NCBI GenBank assembly: GCA_963678095.2
Contig: OY782746.1
Coordinates: 1,240,001-1,304,000 of the forward strand
Reading direction: 5' to 3'
From: G963678095 sp963678095
GTDB lineage: Bacteria; Bacillota; Negativicutes; Selenomonadales; Selenomonadaceae
DNA length: 64,000 nucleotides
Under the pieces are notes generated by a model. It did no database searches and was not told where the DNA came from. It saw only the letters and a program-made list of their open reading frames with translations. Of this stretch, positions 26,615 through 36,381 are shown in pieces (positions within the stretch are counted from its first letter, which is position 1; each line of letters opens with the position of its first letter). Position numbers and translations under genes: made by a program.

Positions 26615-28531
26615 ATGAGTGTCTGGAAATACATGAACCATTCCGCCCTGCAATGGCTGCGTTTCGGGCTCTGCGCCACAGCGACCGGCCTTTGCCTGTT
26701 GTCTTTCTATCTGGCCGGCACGCTTGCCGAACGCTATGCAAATGCGGATCTCGAAGAAATCTATGTAGACAATTCCAACAACGCCCTAGTCCTTGAAGAA
26801 AATATCAACCAGATGCTGTCAAAAATCGATATGGTTTTGCTCTTCACGCAACTCGATCTGGAAAACCACGGAAAAATTCTGCCAGAGCATCAGCTTTTGC
26901 TGGAAAAGCTTTGTCAGTCCCCCTCTATTTTTAATATCGCCGTGACCGACAACCAGGGAAATTTCATTTACAGTGCCCTACCATTGCCACATTCAATAAA
27001 TATTGCCGACAGTGAGCATTTCAAGAAGGCGTCTGTCAGCAATGCCGATCAGCTTTATATCGGCGCCGCCTGGATCAGTCTCTCTACCGAAAAACCTTCT
27101 ATTTTTCTCAGCCGGAGCTATCAAACCCCTTCCGGCGGCTTTGGCGGTCTGATTGCGCTGGCCCTTGATCAAAATTATCTCGATACAGCCTTGCAGAAGC
27201 TAAATCTTGAACACACTGCGATCACCTTGCTGCTGCAGGACGGAACATTTCTCGCCCGTGCTCCCATGCCCCCACAAGGAAAAAGCACCGCTGAATTATT
27301 TAAAAAACATCCAATATTTGAAGACTATATTAACCAGGGGATCACTGCCGGTTCCTATGAAGCACAGTCTCCACTCGATAGCGGAACCGATATTGGGGTT
27401 TTTCATGTCCTGACGAATTATCCACTGGTGCTTATGGCCTCTATGCCCAAAGCAACAGCAATGGCAAGATCAAAAGCTCAAAGTCAGGAAGCCTATTTCT
27501 TTGCCGGCGGCTTTTCCCTGCTCGTCCTGATCGCTTCCGCCTTAGTCTGGTGGCAGCTGCGCCAGCAGTTTACAATAGCGGCCCAATTAAGGCTGCAGCA
27601 TCATCAACTGGAATATTTAAGCTATCACGATCAACTTACCGGTCTTTATAACCGTTACTTTATCGAAGAGTTTGCCGAAAAAGAAATCGCCCACGCCGAG
27701 CGCTACAAAGAAGACTTGTCGATGCTGATGTTTGACCTGGATCATTTTAAAACCATCAATGACACCTGGGGCCATCCGATCGGTGATCAGGTATTGAAAA
27801 AAACAGCAGAACTGATCAAGAGCTTCACCCGCAAAGCCGATGTCCTCGGCCGGATAGGCGGCGAAGAATTCATGCTGCTGTTGCCACAAACCGATTTGCC
27901 GGCGGCAGCAACTGCCGCCGAAAAAATCCGCAAAGAACTCGCAACCACCCCGATGCCTGATATCGGCACGATTACCGTCAGTATCGGAGCTGCAGTCTAC
28001 AAAAGCGGCGAAAGCTTTCTCCACTGGTATAATCGTGCCGACAACGCTCTTTACCGGGCAAAAACTGCCGGCAGGAACTGTATCCGGACGGATGGCAACA
28101 CCGGAAAAAGGACTGAGAACACAGCAGTTCATCTTTCCTGGGATTCCTCCTGGGAAAGCGGCAATAAAACCCTCGACAACCAACATCGTCATCTGATAAA
28201 AATTGGTGGTGAATTATTACAAATGTCCCTTGAAACCGCCAAGGCCGAAGCCATTGAGCGAAAAATCGAAAATCTATTAGATCATGTCATTTACCATTTT
28301 GCAACTGAAGAACATCTGCTGCAGTCTATTGATTATGCCAACACCGCTGAGCACAGCCAGCAACACAAAGAATTGCTGAAAAAATTCCTACAGTTAAAAA
28401 ATGCTTATGAACATCGTGAAATCAAAGCTTCTTCGCTTTTTTCTTTTCTCATCGATGATGTCATCATCGACCATATCCTGCTGGAAGACAAAAAATTCTT
28501 TCCTGCTATACAAAAACATGCCAACGTATAA
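26615..28531 (+). CDS. Membrane diguanylate cyclase with C-terminal hemerythrin (Cache-GGDEF-hemerythrin)
   Basis: A 638-residue protein: TM helix (about 15-37), extracytoplasmic Cache domain (about 45-285), TM helix (about 290-310), GGDEF (about 340-495; RIGGEEF) with the RxxD inhibitory site kept (RKAD), then hemerythrin (about 505-635). All expected di-iron ligands are seen: His in DNQHRHL, His and Glu in YHFATEEH, His in HSQQHKEL, and His/Asp in DHILLEDKKFF. Hemerythrin binds O2 or NO, so cyclase output probably follows oxygen. ATG 26615 has better spacing to GAGGTGA than ATG 26612. A similar protein lies at 36382-38292. Divergent from cadCA. Confidence 0.92.
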   Translation: MSVWKYMNHSALQWLRFGLCATATGLCLLSFYLAGTLAERYANADLEEIYVDNSNNALVLEENINQMLSKIDMVLLFTQLDLENHGKILPEHQLLLEKLCQSPSIFNIAVTDNQGNFIYSALPLPHSINIADSEHFKKASVSNADQLYIGAAWISLSTEKPSIFLSRSYQTPSGGFGGLIALALDQNYLDTALQKLNLEHTAITLLLQDGTFLARAPMPPQGKSTAELFKKHPIFEDYINQGITAGSYEAQSPLDSGTDIGVFHVLTNYPLVLMASMPKATAMARSKAQSQEAYFFAGGFSLLVLIASALVWWQLRQQFTIAAQLRLQHHQLEYLSYHDQLTGLYNRYFIEEFAEKEIAHAERYKEDLSMLMFDLDHFKTINDTWGHPIGDQVLKKTAELIKSFTRKADVLGRIGGEEFMLLLPQTDLPAAATAAEKIRKELATTPMPDIGTITVSIGAAVYKSGESFLHWYNRADNALYRAKTAGRNCIRTDGNTGKRTENTAVHLSWDSSWESGNKTLDNQHRHLIKIGGELLQMSLETAKAEAIERKIENLLDHVIYHFATEEHLLQSIDYANTAEHSQQHKELLKKFLQLKNAYEHREIKASSLFSFLIDDVIIDHILLEDKKFFPAIQKHANV

Positions 28532-28567
28532 AAATACCAGCGGGCAAAATCTGCCCGCTGGTATTTT
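28531..28567 (+). terminator. Terminator of the hemerythrin-cyclase gene
   Basis: Perfect 16-bp stem starting at the stop codon, 5-nt loop, ending TATTTTTAC. Works toward either side. Confidence 0.9.
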
Positions 28568-28618
28568 TACTTTATACTATTTTCCCTATATCCCATTCAA
28601 ATAACTGGCTCTCTCTTA

Positions 28619-29554
28619 TTATGATCCAGCCGGCCGGAATTTATACGTTGCCGGTGTTTCAGCCACTTTTTCCATAACGGACAGCATACCTTCAGCAAAG
28701 GTTAGCTTATACGTCCCATAGAGCCAGGTATCATCCGCATCCGTTCCACGAACCGGGCTGCCCCAGCTGAGCTTTACCTGGCCTTTGGTCATCCCCGGTT
28801 CCACAATTCCATTTTGTATTTTATTCCACACTACCGGATCATCCCCCAGTTCAACGCGCGGGTCTTCTTGAAACAGCACGTCCTGCCAGGGGGCTGTTGA
28901 CCGCCAGAAATTGGGCGGCATATTCGTCCAGCTATAGGCAAGCGGTAAAATCGTCTTTTGTTCGCCAGCTGTGACAACCAACCAAATCGGAGTCTCTGCC
29001 TGTTCTCCTATATATACATCGGTAACAGTAACCGGACTGGCCATGCGAATCGGCACTGCCTCCATTGGCTTCGTCTCTCCAGGAGCATAAAACTTGGTTA
29101 ACACTCTGACCTTTGGATAAATAATCATATCCACAAAATGTTGGCGGGCATTTTCAAGATCAGCTGCAAGGACAAGTCCCGCCAGTTGGCCGCGTCGAGT
29201 ACGCCCCACCAGTTTTTCTCCCGTATCCTGAACCGTCATGTAAACCATATAATCCTGCTGCTCATTGCCAGCGGGAAAACCAATAGTCTCTGTAACCGTG
29301 ACCTGATGGCCGACATAGTCTTCATAAGGCAGACGAACCGACCGATCTCCATCAAACCCCGCTTGGGCCTGTTCCAGCTTAAAAATTTCGTAACCGGCAG
29401 CCTGTAAAGCCTGCGGCTGCGGTTGAAAGATAAAGGAATGTCCACCCCAGGTTTCAACGGGCAGATTATCTCCATCTGCCGCTGCTGCCGGAACAAGTGT
29501 CCCCACCAAAACCAAACAAACCACTAAAACCATTCTCCATAAATAATGCTTCAC
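28619..29554 (-). CDS. Secreted protein of unknown function with BamE-like C-terminus
   Basis: A 311-residue protein with a cleavable signal peptide (hydrophobic core about 8-22, AAAADG cleavage region). I do not recognise the central part. The last 60 residues (IQNGIVEPGMTKGQVKLSWGSP, shortened here to its ends; then WLYGTYKLTFAEG) follow the GMTKxxV-x-x-x-G-x-P then W-x-Y layout of the BamE/SmpA fold. The GTG start follows AAAGGGG. A periplasmic or outer-membrane-facing role is inferred from the signal peptide. Monocistronic, after a terminator. Confidence 0.75.
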   Translation of the reverse strand: MKHYLWRMVLVVCLVLVGTLVPAAAADGDNLPVETWGGHSFIFQPQPQALQAAGYEIFKLEQAQAGFDGDRSVRLPYEDYVGHQVTVTETIGFPAGNEQQDYMVYMTVQDTGEKLVGRTRRGQLAGLVLAADLENARQHFVDMIIYPKVRVLTKFYAPGETKPMEAVPIRMASPVTVTDVYIGEQAETPIWLVVTAGEQKTILPLAYSWTNMPPNFWRSTAPWQDVLFQEDPRVELGDDPVVWNKIQNGIVEPGMTKGQVKLSWGSPVRGTDADDTWLYGTYKLTFAEGMLSVMEKVAETPATYKFRPAGS

Positions 29555-29888
29555 TTAGAGCGCCCCTTTCTGTAAGTAAAATACACGTAAAAGCCGCTGC
29601 CTTATTTCACCTCCGTCCCATATGTATTTGCATTATTTTGAATATTTGCTTTATTTATTTTGTATTCTATCACAAAATCTTTATTACAGTCAATAGCAGG
29701 TGTTTTTCTCTTCTTGCATGCTTCGCATACTCACCAGTCTAAAGGTACAATAGAAACAGCGAGGAGGAACTCCTCGCTGAAACATCTGGTCTGTGCTATT
29801 TACGCCGGCACTATATAGAAAGCGCAGAGGCCATAAACCCCATTGCAACATCATATACACCAACAAAACTTTTGCTTACAACAAAAAA
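29555..29888. other. Gene-free stretch with hairpin
   Basis: 334 bp with the reverse-strand hairpin at 29757-29779 and an AT-rich block (29600-29700) that may hold the promoter of the secreted-protein gene. No convincing hexamer pair or small gene seen. Confidence 0.5.
29757..29779 (-). terminator. Terminator after glycosyltransferase operon
   Basis: 10-bp perfect stem CAGCGAGGAG/CTCCTCGCTG, 3-nt loop, followed on the reverse strand by TTTCTATT; 110 bp past the stop. Confidence 0.6.
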
Positions 29889-31364
29889 TCACTCTATTTC
29901 CTTATTTCCATCAGTTGCCAGTGTCCGGGCGTCTTCTCTTACAAAAATATAGATATGATCCTGTTTTTGCACTAAATTCCACTTACCGGCAACTTCTTTG
30001 CCAAACCGGTCCACGCTGTCAACATCAACCAAAGCTACAACATGCTTCTTGTTCACCAATTCTTCTTCGGCTAAAAAAGGCATCACATTTTTACTGTTCC
30101 AGTCCATCGCTTTTGGCTTCACTCTGTCAATAGCTTCCGCTTTTTGCAGGCAATACACCATATCCTGACTATAAAAAACAACCGATGTCCAATATTCACC
30201 ATAACTTACGACAACAGTGTCTTCCATAGACAGATTGGCTACGGTTTCTGCCGCCAACCGTCCCGAATACTCACGACAATATGGCACTGCTACAAAAAAA
30301 GTCAACAAGGTATACGCTATAAGGTTTATAACAACGGTGCTTTTAACCACCCGTGGGTGCTGCACCAAAAACCGTGCCGCCAAAATTGCAATCGGCAGAA
30401 GATATGGAAAAGAATACGTTGAGTACTTCGTTGCCATACACTGATAAAACCCAGCAATTGCAACCGCCCAAATCAGCAAAAAACCTGTTTTCTCGTCAAT
30501 TTCAGGCCATTTCCGCGCCTGCCAATATTTCTTTAATACCGCCGGAACTACAAAGACCCACGGGAAAAATCCGATCAGAAAGATCGCGGTATAATAATAC
30601 CAGACATCAAACCGTGGATGTTCCGATACCGTTGCCCGCAAAAAATTATGAACCCCTAAAAACGTATTGATAAAATCCATGCCGTGCAGTGAATACATCA
30701 GGGCATACCAGCTGCCTCCGACAATGACAAAAATAGCCGACCCCACCAGCACCTTCATTTGCCGAATTTCAGCAAAACCACGCCGCCAAAGCAAAAATAG
30801 CGTGACAATAAATCCCGGCAGCAAAATGCCAATCGGCCCTTTAGTCAGCACAGCCAGCCCGGCAAAAAAATAACAGGCATAATAATACTGCTTTTTACTG
30901 CTACTATAGGCAAGATAAAACAGAATCAATATCGCATTGAAAAAAACGAACAAGGTCATATCTGTGATAACTGTCTTGGCCAGCAACCAATATTCAAAAG
31001 ATGTCCCCAAAATCAATGCCGCAAACAGGCCAGTTTTAGCATCATATATTTTTTTTGCAAACGCATATGTCATCCATAAACCAGCTAGAGCAAATACCCC
31101 CGGAAAAAATCGGGCGGCAAATTCATTGATGCCAAACAGTTTGAACGCTGCTGCTAATTCCCAGTAAAAGAAAATTGGTTTATCATACCAATAGGAACCG
31201 TAAATCTGCGGCGATATATAATCCCCGGAGCGAACCATTTCCGCCGCCGTCAAAGCATAGTTTGACTCCACCGGATCCGTAATGTAAATAGATCCATTGC
31301 CTAAAAAAAACAAATAGACACCCAAACCTAAAATTATCAACAAATACTTGCTTATCCTCATCAT
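29889..31364 (-). CDS. ArnT-like GT39/GT83 glycosyltransferase
   Basis: A 491-residue inner-membrane protein with about eleven hydrophobic segments. DPVESNYALTAAEM (acidic catalytic loop after the first TM), SGDYISPQIYG, WYDKPIFFYWELAAAFKLFG and LAVLTKGPIGILLPG match the ArnT/PMT family, which moves sugars from polyprenyl phosphate donors to lipid A or other periplasmic acceptors. It follows a polyprenyl-phosphate glycosyltransferase gene by 24 bp, so donor synthesis and transfer look coupled. The sugar need not be aminoarabinose: no arnA/arnB genes are here. Confidence 0.88.
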   Translation of the reverse strand: MMRISKYLLIILGLGVYLFFLGNGSIYITDPVESNYALTAAEMVRSGDYISPQIYGSYWYDKPIFFYWELAAAFKLFGINEFAARFFPGVFALAGLWMTYAFAKKIYDAKTGLFAALILGTSFEYWLLAKTVITDMTLFVFFNAILILFYLAYSSSKKQYYYACYFFAGLAVLTKGPIGILLPGFIVTLFLLWRRGFAEIRQMKVLVGSAIFVIVGGSWYALMYSLHGMDFINTFLGVHNFLRATVSEHPRFDVWYYYTAIFLIGFFPWVFVVPAVLKKYWQARKWPEIDEKTGFLLIWAVAIAGFYQCMATKYSTYSFPYLLPIAILAARFLVQHPRVVKSTVVINLIAYTLLTFFVAVPYCREYSGRLAAETVANLSMEDTVVVSYGEYWTSVVFYSQDMVYCLQKAEAIDRVKPKAMDWNSKNVMPFLAEEELVNKKHVVALVDVDSVDRFGKEVAGKWNLVQKQDHIYIFVREDARTLATDGNKEIE

Positions 31365-31388
31365 CTCGTTCTCCTTAAAAACTGCATA

Positions 31389-32411
31389 TCAGTTATACAC
31401 CTTATGCTTTGCTTCATCATCGAGTCTGCAACACCGTTCTTGGTCGTCCTGTGGTTTACCGCGCTCCAATAAATACAATGGGCGCCGCTTAACCTCTTCA
31501 AAAATCCGCCCAATATATTCACCAATAATACCCAAAATAGATAACTGTACCCCACAGAAAAACAGCAGACTGACAGTTATTGTTGCCCATCCAGGCACGG
31601 CATCCTCCGTAAAGAACTTGATGAATAGCACATGCAGCACTAAGAGCAGGCTGATAAATCCACAAATGAACCCACTGTAAAGGCCAAGCCGTAAGGGGGA
31701 CGTGGAATACGCCATAATACCATCCAAGGCAAAATGCAGCATTTTGCGCGGAGAAAACTTCGATACTCCGGCAAATCGCTGCGGCGCAACAAAGGTCACA
31801 TTGGTTTGACGATATCCCATAGCACTTACCATACCCCGAATAAATCTGGCTTGTTCACGATAACGGCGAAAAGCAAGCACCACCTGCCTGTCCATAAGAC
31901 GAAAATCCGAACCGCCTTCCTGTACCTGAACTTTCGACAGCTTATTCAAAACCTTATAATAATAGCGCGATGTCGTTTTTTTCAGCCAGGATACCCCCTC
32001 TGTCGTCTTGCGTATTGTCTGCACGACGTCATAACCCTCGGACCATTTTGCAAGCAAACACGGTAAAAGTTCCGGTGGATGCTGCATATCACCATCCATC
32101 GTAATAACGGCATCCCCATCAGCATGATCCATCCCACAGGTCAGTGCAATCTGATGGCCAAAATTCCGCGAAAGAAACATCCCCTGCACGCGATGATCTC
32201 GCTGCTCTAAAGCAACAATACAAAGCCGTGTATCATCTTTTGAACCATCGTCAACAAAGATCAGCTCAAAATCATATGGCTGTTTACCCATTATATGGCA
32301 AATTGCCTCATAAAAATGAGCGATATTTTCCTCTTCATTATACACCGGCACAACAATGGATATTTTTTTCATATCTATTTTCTGCACTTCATCTTTTACA
32401 AAAGTTTCCAC
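31389..32411 (-). CDS. GtrB/ArnC-like polyprenyl-phosphate glycosyltransferase
   Basis: A 340-residue GT2 enzyme: N-terminal catalytic domain (about 15-235) with VVPVYNEEENI, FVDDGSKDDT, the DxD-type TMDGDMQHPP and GGSDFRLMDR, then two TM helices (about 245-310) and the RRPLYLLERG tail. Such enzymes load a sugar onto undecaprenyl phosphate on the cytoplasmic side. The GTG start is 7 nt after AAAGGTG; ATG 32372 is an alternative. It makes an operon with the ArnT-like gene, suggesting an outer-envelope glycan modification. Confidence 0.9.
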   Translation of the reverse strand: METFVKDEVQKIDMKKISIVVPVYNEEENIAHFYEAICHIMGKQPYDFELIFVDDGSKDDTRLCIVALEQRDHRVQGMFLSRNFGHQIALTCGMDHADGDAVITMDGDMQHPPELLPCLLAKWSEGYDVVQTIRKTTEGVSWLKKTTSRYYYKVLNKLSKVQVQEGGSDFRLMDRQVVLAFRRYREQARFIRGMVSAMGYRQTNVTFVAPQRFAGVSKFSPRKMLHFALDGIMAYSTSPLRLGLYSGFICGFISLLLVLHVLFIKFFTEDAVPGWATITVSLLFFCGVQLSILGIIGEYIGRIFEEVKRRPLYLLERGKPQDDQERCCRLDDEAKHKVYN

Positions 32412-32465
32412 AAAAAATCACCTTTATCAACTAAAATTATAAAAAAGCCTTTTATAAACTTTACC

Positions 32466-32516
32466 ATAAAGAAAAAATACCGGCAAGAGGGCTTCTCCTG
32501 CCGGCATTTTCTTTAT
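32466..32516 (-). terminator. Terminator of the chemoreceptor gene
   Basis: Long imperfect hairpin (outer ATAAAGAAAA arms, inner CCGGCA stem) with TATTTTTTCTTT on the reverse strand, about 190 bp beyond the chemoreceptor stop. Confidence 0.7.
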
Positions 32517-32701
32517 GATACAAAACAGCACTCATTCCAGCGGCCGCTTATAGCTGCTCAGCTGCTTTTAAAAGCTTACATTGCTGTAATTATAACAATT
32601 CAATATGCGTTCGTCAATCAAAAGGATAGTGACCTGCCTCATATGTAATCCGCTGTTTGTTTTATCCTCAAATTTCCCAGCAACTTTTTTTGTAACCCGT
32701 T

Positions 32702-34681
32702 TTAAATCTGAAACCGGCTGACTGACTGCTGCAGATCCTGGGCCAACTGCGCCAAACTCTGACTGGAGGCAGCAATTTCTTCCATGGAGGCCGACTGCTG
32801 CTGCGTGGCTGCCGATACGGTCTGCGACTGTTCGACGGCCGCCTGACTATGCCCGTCAACCCGTTTCATCGCCGTTACCATCTGCTGGCTGCTGCCGGCC
32901 ATCTGCTGCATGACAGCCGAAATTTCTTTCACCTGATCCGATACCTGGCAGACAAAGGCTTCAATCTCCCTAAAGCTGCTGCCGGCGGAGGCTACTACTT
33001 CGCTGCCGACCTTGACTTCATGTGTGCCACGTTCCATGGCCTGTACCGCTTTGTCCGTATCCGTCTGTATGGCACCGATCAATCCGGCAATCCGCTTGGC
33101 GGCATCCTGTGACTGTTCCGCCAGTTTGCGCACTTCTTCGGCGACAACGCTGAATCCACGGCCCTGTTCGCCAGCCCTGGCCGCCTCGATTGCCGCATTG
33201 AGCGCCAGTAAATTTGTCTGCCCGGCGATTCCGGATATCGTATCGATGATTTGTCCTATTTCCTGTGAGCGTTCCCCCAGGCGACTCACCATCTGCGCTG
33301 AATCTTCTACTGTCGACTCAATATTTTCCATTTGCGAAACCGCTTTCGTCACCGCTCCCGCGCCGGTTTTGGCCCGTTCAACAACAGCTGCTGCATGCTG
33401 TGCCGCCTGATTCGACCCCGAGGCAGCCTGCTGAATGCCGGCTGACATCTGTTCGACGACAGCAGCCGTTCCCGCAATTTCATTCGATTGCGCTTCGGCA
33501 CCGACGGCAACAGTGCTGATCGATTCAGCTACCTGCGTCACTGCCAGCGAGGACTGTTCAGCACTTGCCGTCAGCTCTTCCGACGAAGCGGCTACCTGGT
33601 CGGCTGACTCACTGACCTTCTTAAACGCCTCGCGCAGGCTCGACCGCATCGAAACCAGAGCATCCGCGAGCTGTCCAATTTCATCGGCGCGCTGCATCAA
33701 ACGCGGTTTATTGCGAAAATCTCCCGCAGCAAGTTCACGACACATGCCAACCATCACCTGCAGCGGCTTGGTTATCGCCCCGGCAGTATACAGCCCGCAA
33801 ATGCCAGCGAGCGCTACGGCGGCAAGAATAATAAAGAAAATACTCCACAGAACATGATTATAGGCCGCCTGCATTTCCCGTTTTGGCAAATAGGTGATTA
33901 CGCCCCAATGATATTTCTCGATCGGCGCAAAGCTGACCAAAGATTCCTCGCCGGTCGTCGACATAGCGGTCTGATGGCCTGGCGTTCCCTGCAAAACCGT
34001 CTGCACATAGGAACGGTCCGCCACAGTATCCTTCTGCAGGACCCGCTGCTTATCCGGATGGGCAATCAAATTCCCCTTGTTGTCTACCACATCAATATAT
34101 CCACTGCTGCCAATCACGGTGTGTTCAACCGTGTCCCAGACCGTTTTCAGGCTGATATCAACACCAAGAACACCGATAATTTTCCCACTGGCATCTTTAA
34201 CCGGCGTTGAAATTGTCAGCGTCGGCGAATTCGTCGTAGCCGATATGTATACATCCGTAAAAAACGTCTTGCCGCCCATCGATTCCCTAAAATAATCGCG
34301 ATCGGCCCGGTTGCCAAGGTTCCCGGAGGTTCTTACCGTCTGGTTGCCGGCTGCATCAATGACATAGAGCAGCTCATACTGCGTATTTTTTTGCTGCGCT
34401 GCCAGCAGCAAGGCTTTCGTCCGCTCGGCATCCATCGCAACAACCTCCGGTGCTGCCGCCAACGTTTCCGTCAATCCTTGGGCATCTGCCATAAAGCGAT
34501 TGATTTCGCTGGCTATCTGGGCTGCAATCGTACCATTGCCCTCAACAATTTGTTTTTCTGCCGACTGAATGCTCAGATACATACTGACGCCGCCTACTAA
34601 AAGCGCCGAAAAAAAAGCAAATCCCACTAAAATCCCGACCAGTTTCGTCTGCAAGGTGTTTCCCAACCGTCCCAAATTCAT
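32702..34681 (-). CDS. Methyl-accepting chemotaxis protein (dCache_1)
   Basis: A 659-residue classical chemoreceptor: TM helix (about 10-32), periplasmic double Cache domain (about 35-285), TM helix (about 290-312), HAMP (about 315-365) and a long cytoplasmic signalling helix pair with the tip (IAGQTNLLALNAAIEAARAG, GRGFSVVAEEVRKLA). RDYFRESMGG and VYISATTNSPTLTIS are typical of amino-acid-binding dCache domains, so an amino acid is the likely attractant class. Start ATG 34681 places the first TM near the N-terminus; the frame remains open 39 codons upstream. No CheR-binding tail pentapeptide. Confidence 0.92.
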   Translation of the reverse strand: MNLGRLGNTLQTKLVGILVGFAFFSALLVGGVSMYLSIQSAEKQIVEGNGTIAAQIASEINRFMADAQGLTETLAAAPEVVAMDAERTKALLLAAQQKNTQYELLYVIDAAGNQTVRTSGNLGNRADRDYFRESMGGKTFFTDVYISATTNSPTLTISTPVKDASGKIIGVLGVDISLKTVWDTVEHTVIGSSGYIDVVDNKGNLIAHPDKQRVLQKDTVADRSYVQTVLQGTPGHQTAMSTTGEESLVSFAPIEKYHWGVITYLPKREMQAAYNHVLWSIFFIILAAVALAGICGLYTAGAITKPLQVMVGMCRELAAGDFRNKPRLMQRADEIGQLADALVSMRSSLREAFKKVSESADQVAASSEELTASAEQSSLAVTQVAESISTVAVGAEAQSNEIAGTAAVVEQMSAGIQQAASGSNQAAQHAAAVVERAKTGAGAVTKAVSQMENIESTVEDSAQMVSRLGERSQEIGQIIDTISGIAGQTNLLALNAAIEAARAGEQGRGFSVVAEEVRKLAEQSQDAAKRIAGLIGAIQTDTDKAVQAMERGTHEVKVGSEVVASAGSSFREIEAFVCQVSDQVKEISAVMQQMAGSSQQMVTAMKRVDGHSQAAVEQSQTVSAATQQQSASMEEIAASSQSLAQLAQDLQQSVSRFQI

Positions 34682-34870
34682 TCTGTCACCACTTTCGCTA
34701 AAATAGAGTATTGGTGCCGCAACCAAAAGCCAGCAAACGAACCGATGCAGGCTTAAAATACAAAGAAAAAATACGGCATTTCCTTTAAATAAGTACATAT
34801 AAAACGATAGCAGGCTGAGAATATTTTGTCAATAAACCGAAAAAACATCCGCAGATAGACCTAGAAAGAC

Positions 34871-34920
34871 AAAGAAGGCAAAAATCTGCACCCTTCTGTG
34901 TGCAGATTTTTGCCTTCTTT
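34871..34920 (-). terminator. Terminator of the GGDEF-HD-GYP gene
   Basis: Perfect 21-bp inverted repeat with 8-nt loop, touching the stop codon at 34920. Confidence 0.9.
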
Positions 34921-36221
34921 TATTTAAGCAGTAAATGTCCACCCGCGATTAGATCTACCAGCTGCGGATCGTATTTACTGCCCCGGCTGCGGAGAAGTTC
35001 CAGCATCGCCTCGTCATAGGAAACAGCCTTTCGATATGGACGGCCATACGTCATAGCATCAACATCATTAACCACCCGGAAAATCCGGCATTCGAGCGGG
35101 ATATCCCGGCCTTGCTTGCCCAGCGGATAGCCACTGCCATCCCAGTTTTCATGATGAAGCAAAATCCAATCCGCAATCGCCGACAGTTCCGCTGATGTCA
35201 GCGCAATACGATAACCGATAACGCTGTGCCGCTTCACCAGATCATACTGCTGCTCATCCAGTAGCCCGGATTTTTTCAAAAGCTCATCTGGCAGCGAAAT
35301 TTTGCCAAGATCATGAAACCGCGCCAGCAACCGCAGATTATTGACCTTGTATTCCTCAAATCCCAGTTCATTGGCAATCAATACCAGCCAGCGCTCCATG
35401 CGTTCCACCTGTGCCGGTTCACGGCGCACACGACGGTCAATAATCTCTTCGAGCCGGCGCACGGTCTCTGTCCGGGCTACGAATTTACAGCGCAGCTTCT
35501 GCTCATACATCAAGGCATCCGCCTGGCGGAAAACCTCCCGCAGCGACTGCTGGTCCTTGCTTACGGCAAAACCAACCGAGACGCGGCTAGGAAGCTGGCT
35601 GGCACCGCTGTCACTGCCGGCAACACGAGCAGCCACAGTGGCTGCCACAGCTGCCGTCTCAGCCTCTGTCGTCGGACTGAGCAAAAGGGCAAACTCATCA
35701 CCGCCGACGCGAAACCCCTTGATCCGCACGCCGCACAGCTGCCGGATGACCGTTCCCACGATCTTTATCAGCCGGTCCCCCTCGGCATGCCCCAAAGCAT
35801 CATTGACCAGCTTCAAACCGTCGACATCACAGACAACAATCCCTATCGGCCGGCTCGTCATGCAGGCCGGATCATCGAGATATCGTTCAAACATATTTTT
35901 ATTATACAGATTGGTCACGAGATCACACTGACTCAGGATGCCCAGCTCGCGCTCCCGCGCCTCACAAAGCTCAATTTCCCGCCGGCTCTCAATCCAGCGA
36001 CGCCATAACCAAAAACAAGTCCCCAGCAGCAAAAAGACGATGGTTCCGGCAGCTGCCGGCAGCTCCAGTCCGGTGTACAGGTGAATGCTTTCATTCCATA
36101 TTCCCTGCCAGGCCGACATATCATATTCCCTTATCATAAACGCGATGCCGATTGTGCCTGCGATAAGCAAAAAAAGCTCTGCCACAGCCTTGTTCGCCAA
36201 CCGCCTTTTCATCGTTGTCAT
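34920..36221 (-). CDS. Membrane GGDEF-HD-GYP protein
   Basis: A 433-residue protein with two TM helices (about 12-30 and 55-75), GGDEF (about 95-250) and HD-GYP (about 255-430). GGDEF motif RVGGDEF is intact with no RxxD site. HD-GYP residues are complete: FHDLGK, RHSVIGYRI, HHENWDGSGYP and VNDVDAMTYGRPYR. It could both make and break cyclic di-GMP; which dominates cannot be told. Only a short extracytoplasmic loop lies between the TM helices, so the input is probably membrane or protein partner. Separate unit from the next operon (160-bp gap). Confidence 0.9.
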   Translation of the reverse strand: MTTMKRRLANKAVAELFLLIAGTIGIAFMIREYDMSAWQGIWNESIHLYTGLELPAAAGTIVFLLLGTCFWLWRRWIESRREIELCEARERELGILSQCDLVTNLYNKNMFERYLDDPACMTSRPIGIVVCDVDGLKLVNDALGHAEGDRLIKIVGTVIRQLCGVRIKGFRVGGDEFALLLSPTTEAETAAVAATVAARVAGSDSGASQLPSRVSVGFAVSKDQQSLREVFRQADALMYEQKLRCKFVARTETVRRLEEIIDRRVRREPAQVERMERWLVLIANELGFEEYKVNNLRLLARFHDLGKISLPDELLKKSGLLDEQQYDLVKRHSVIGYRIALTSAELSAIADWILLHHENWDGSGYPLGKQGRDIPLECRIFRVVNDVDAMTYGRPYRKAVSYDEAMLELLRSRGSKYDPQLVDLIAGGHLLLK

Positions 36222-36381
36222 TGTCGGTACCTTACCTTCTCTGCCAAATATTCAAATCCATTTTTAGACCTATCCTCCTATTTTATCAACTACGAAAGCA
36301 CTAGGCAAGATTATTTAATTATAAACTTTTATCCTCCGTAAGGAGCCACTGTTCACCATAATAAAATTCGGCTAAATGATA

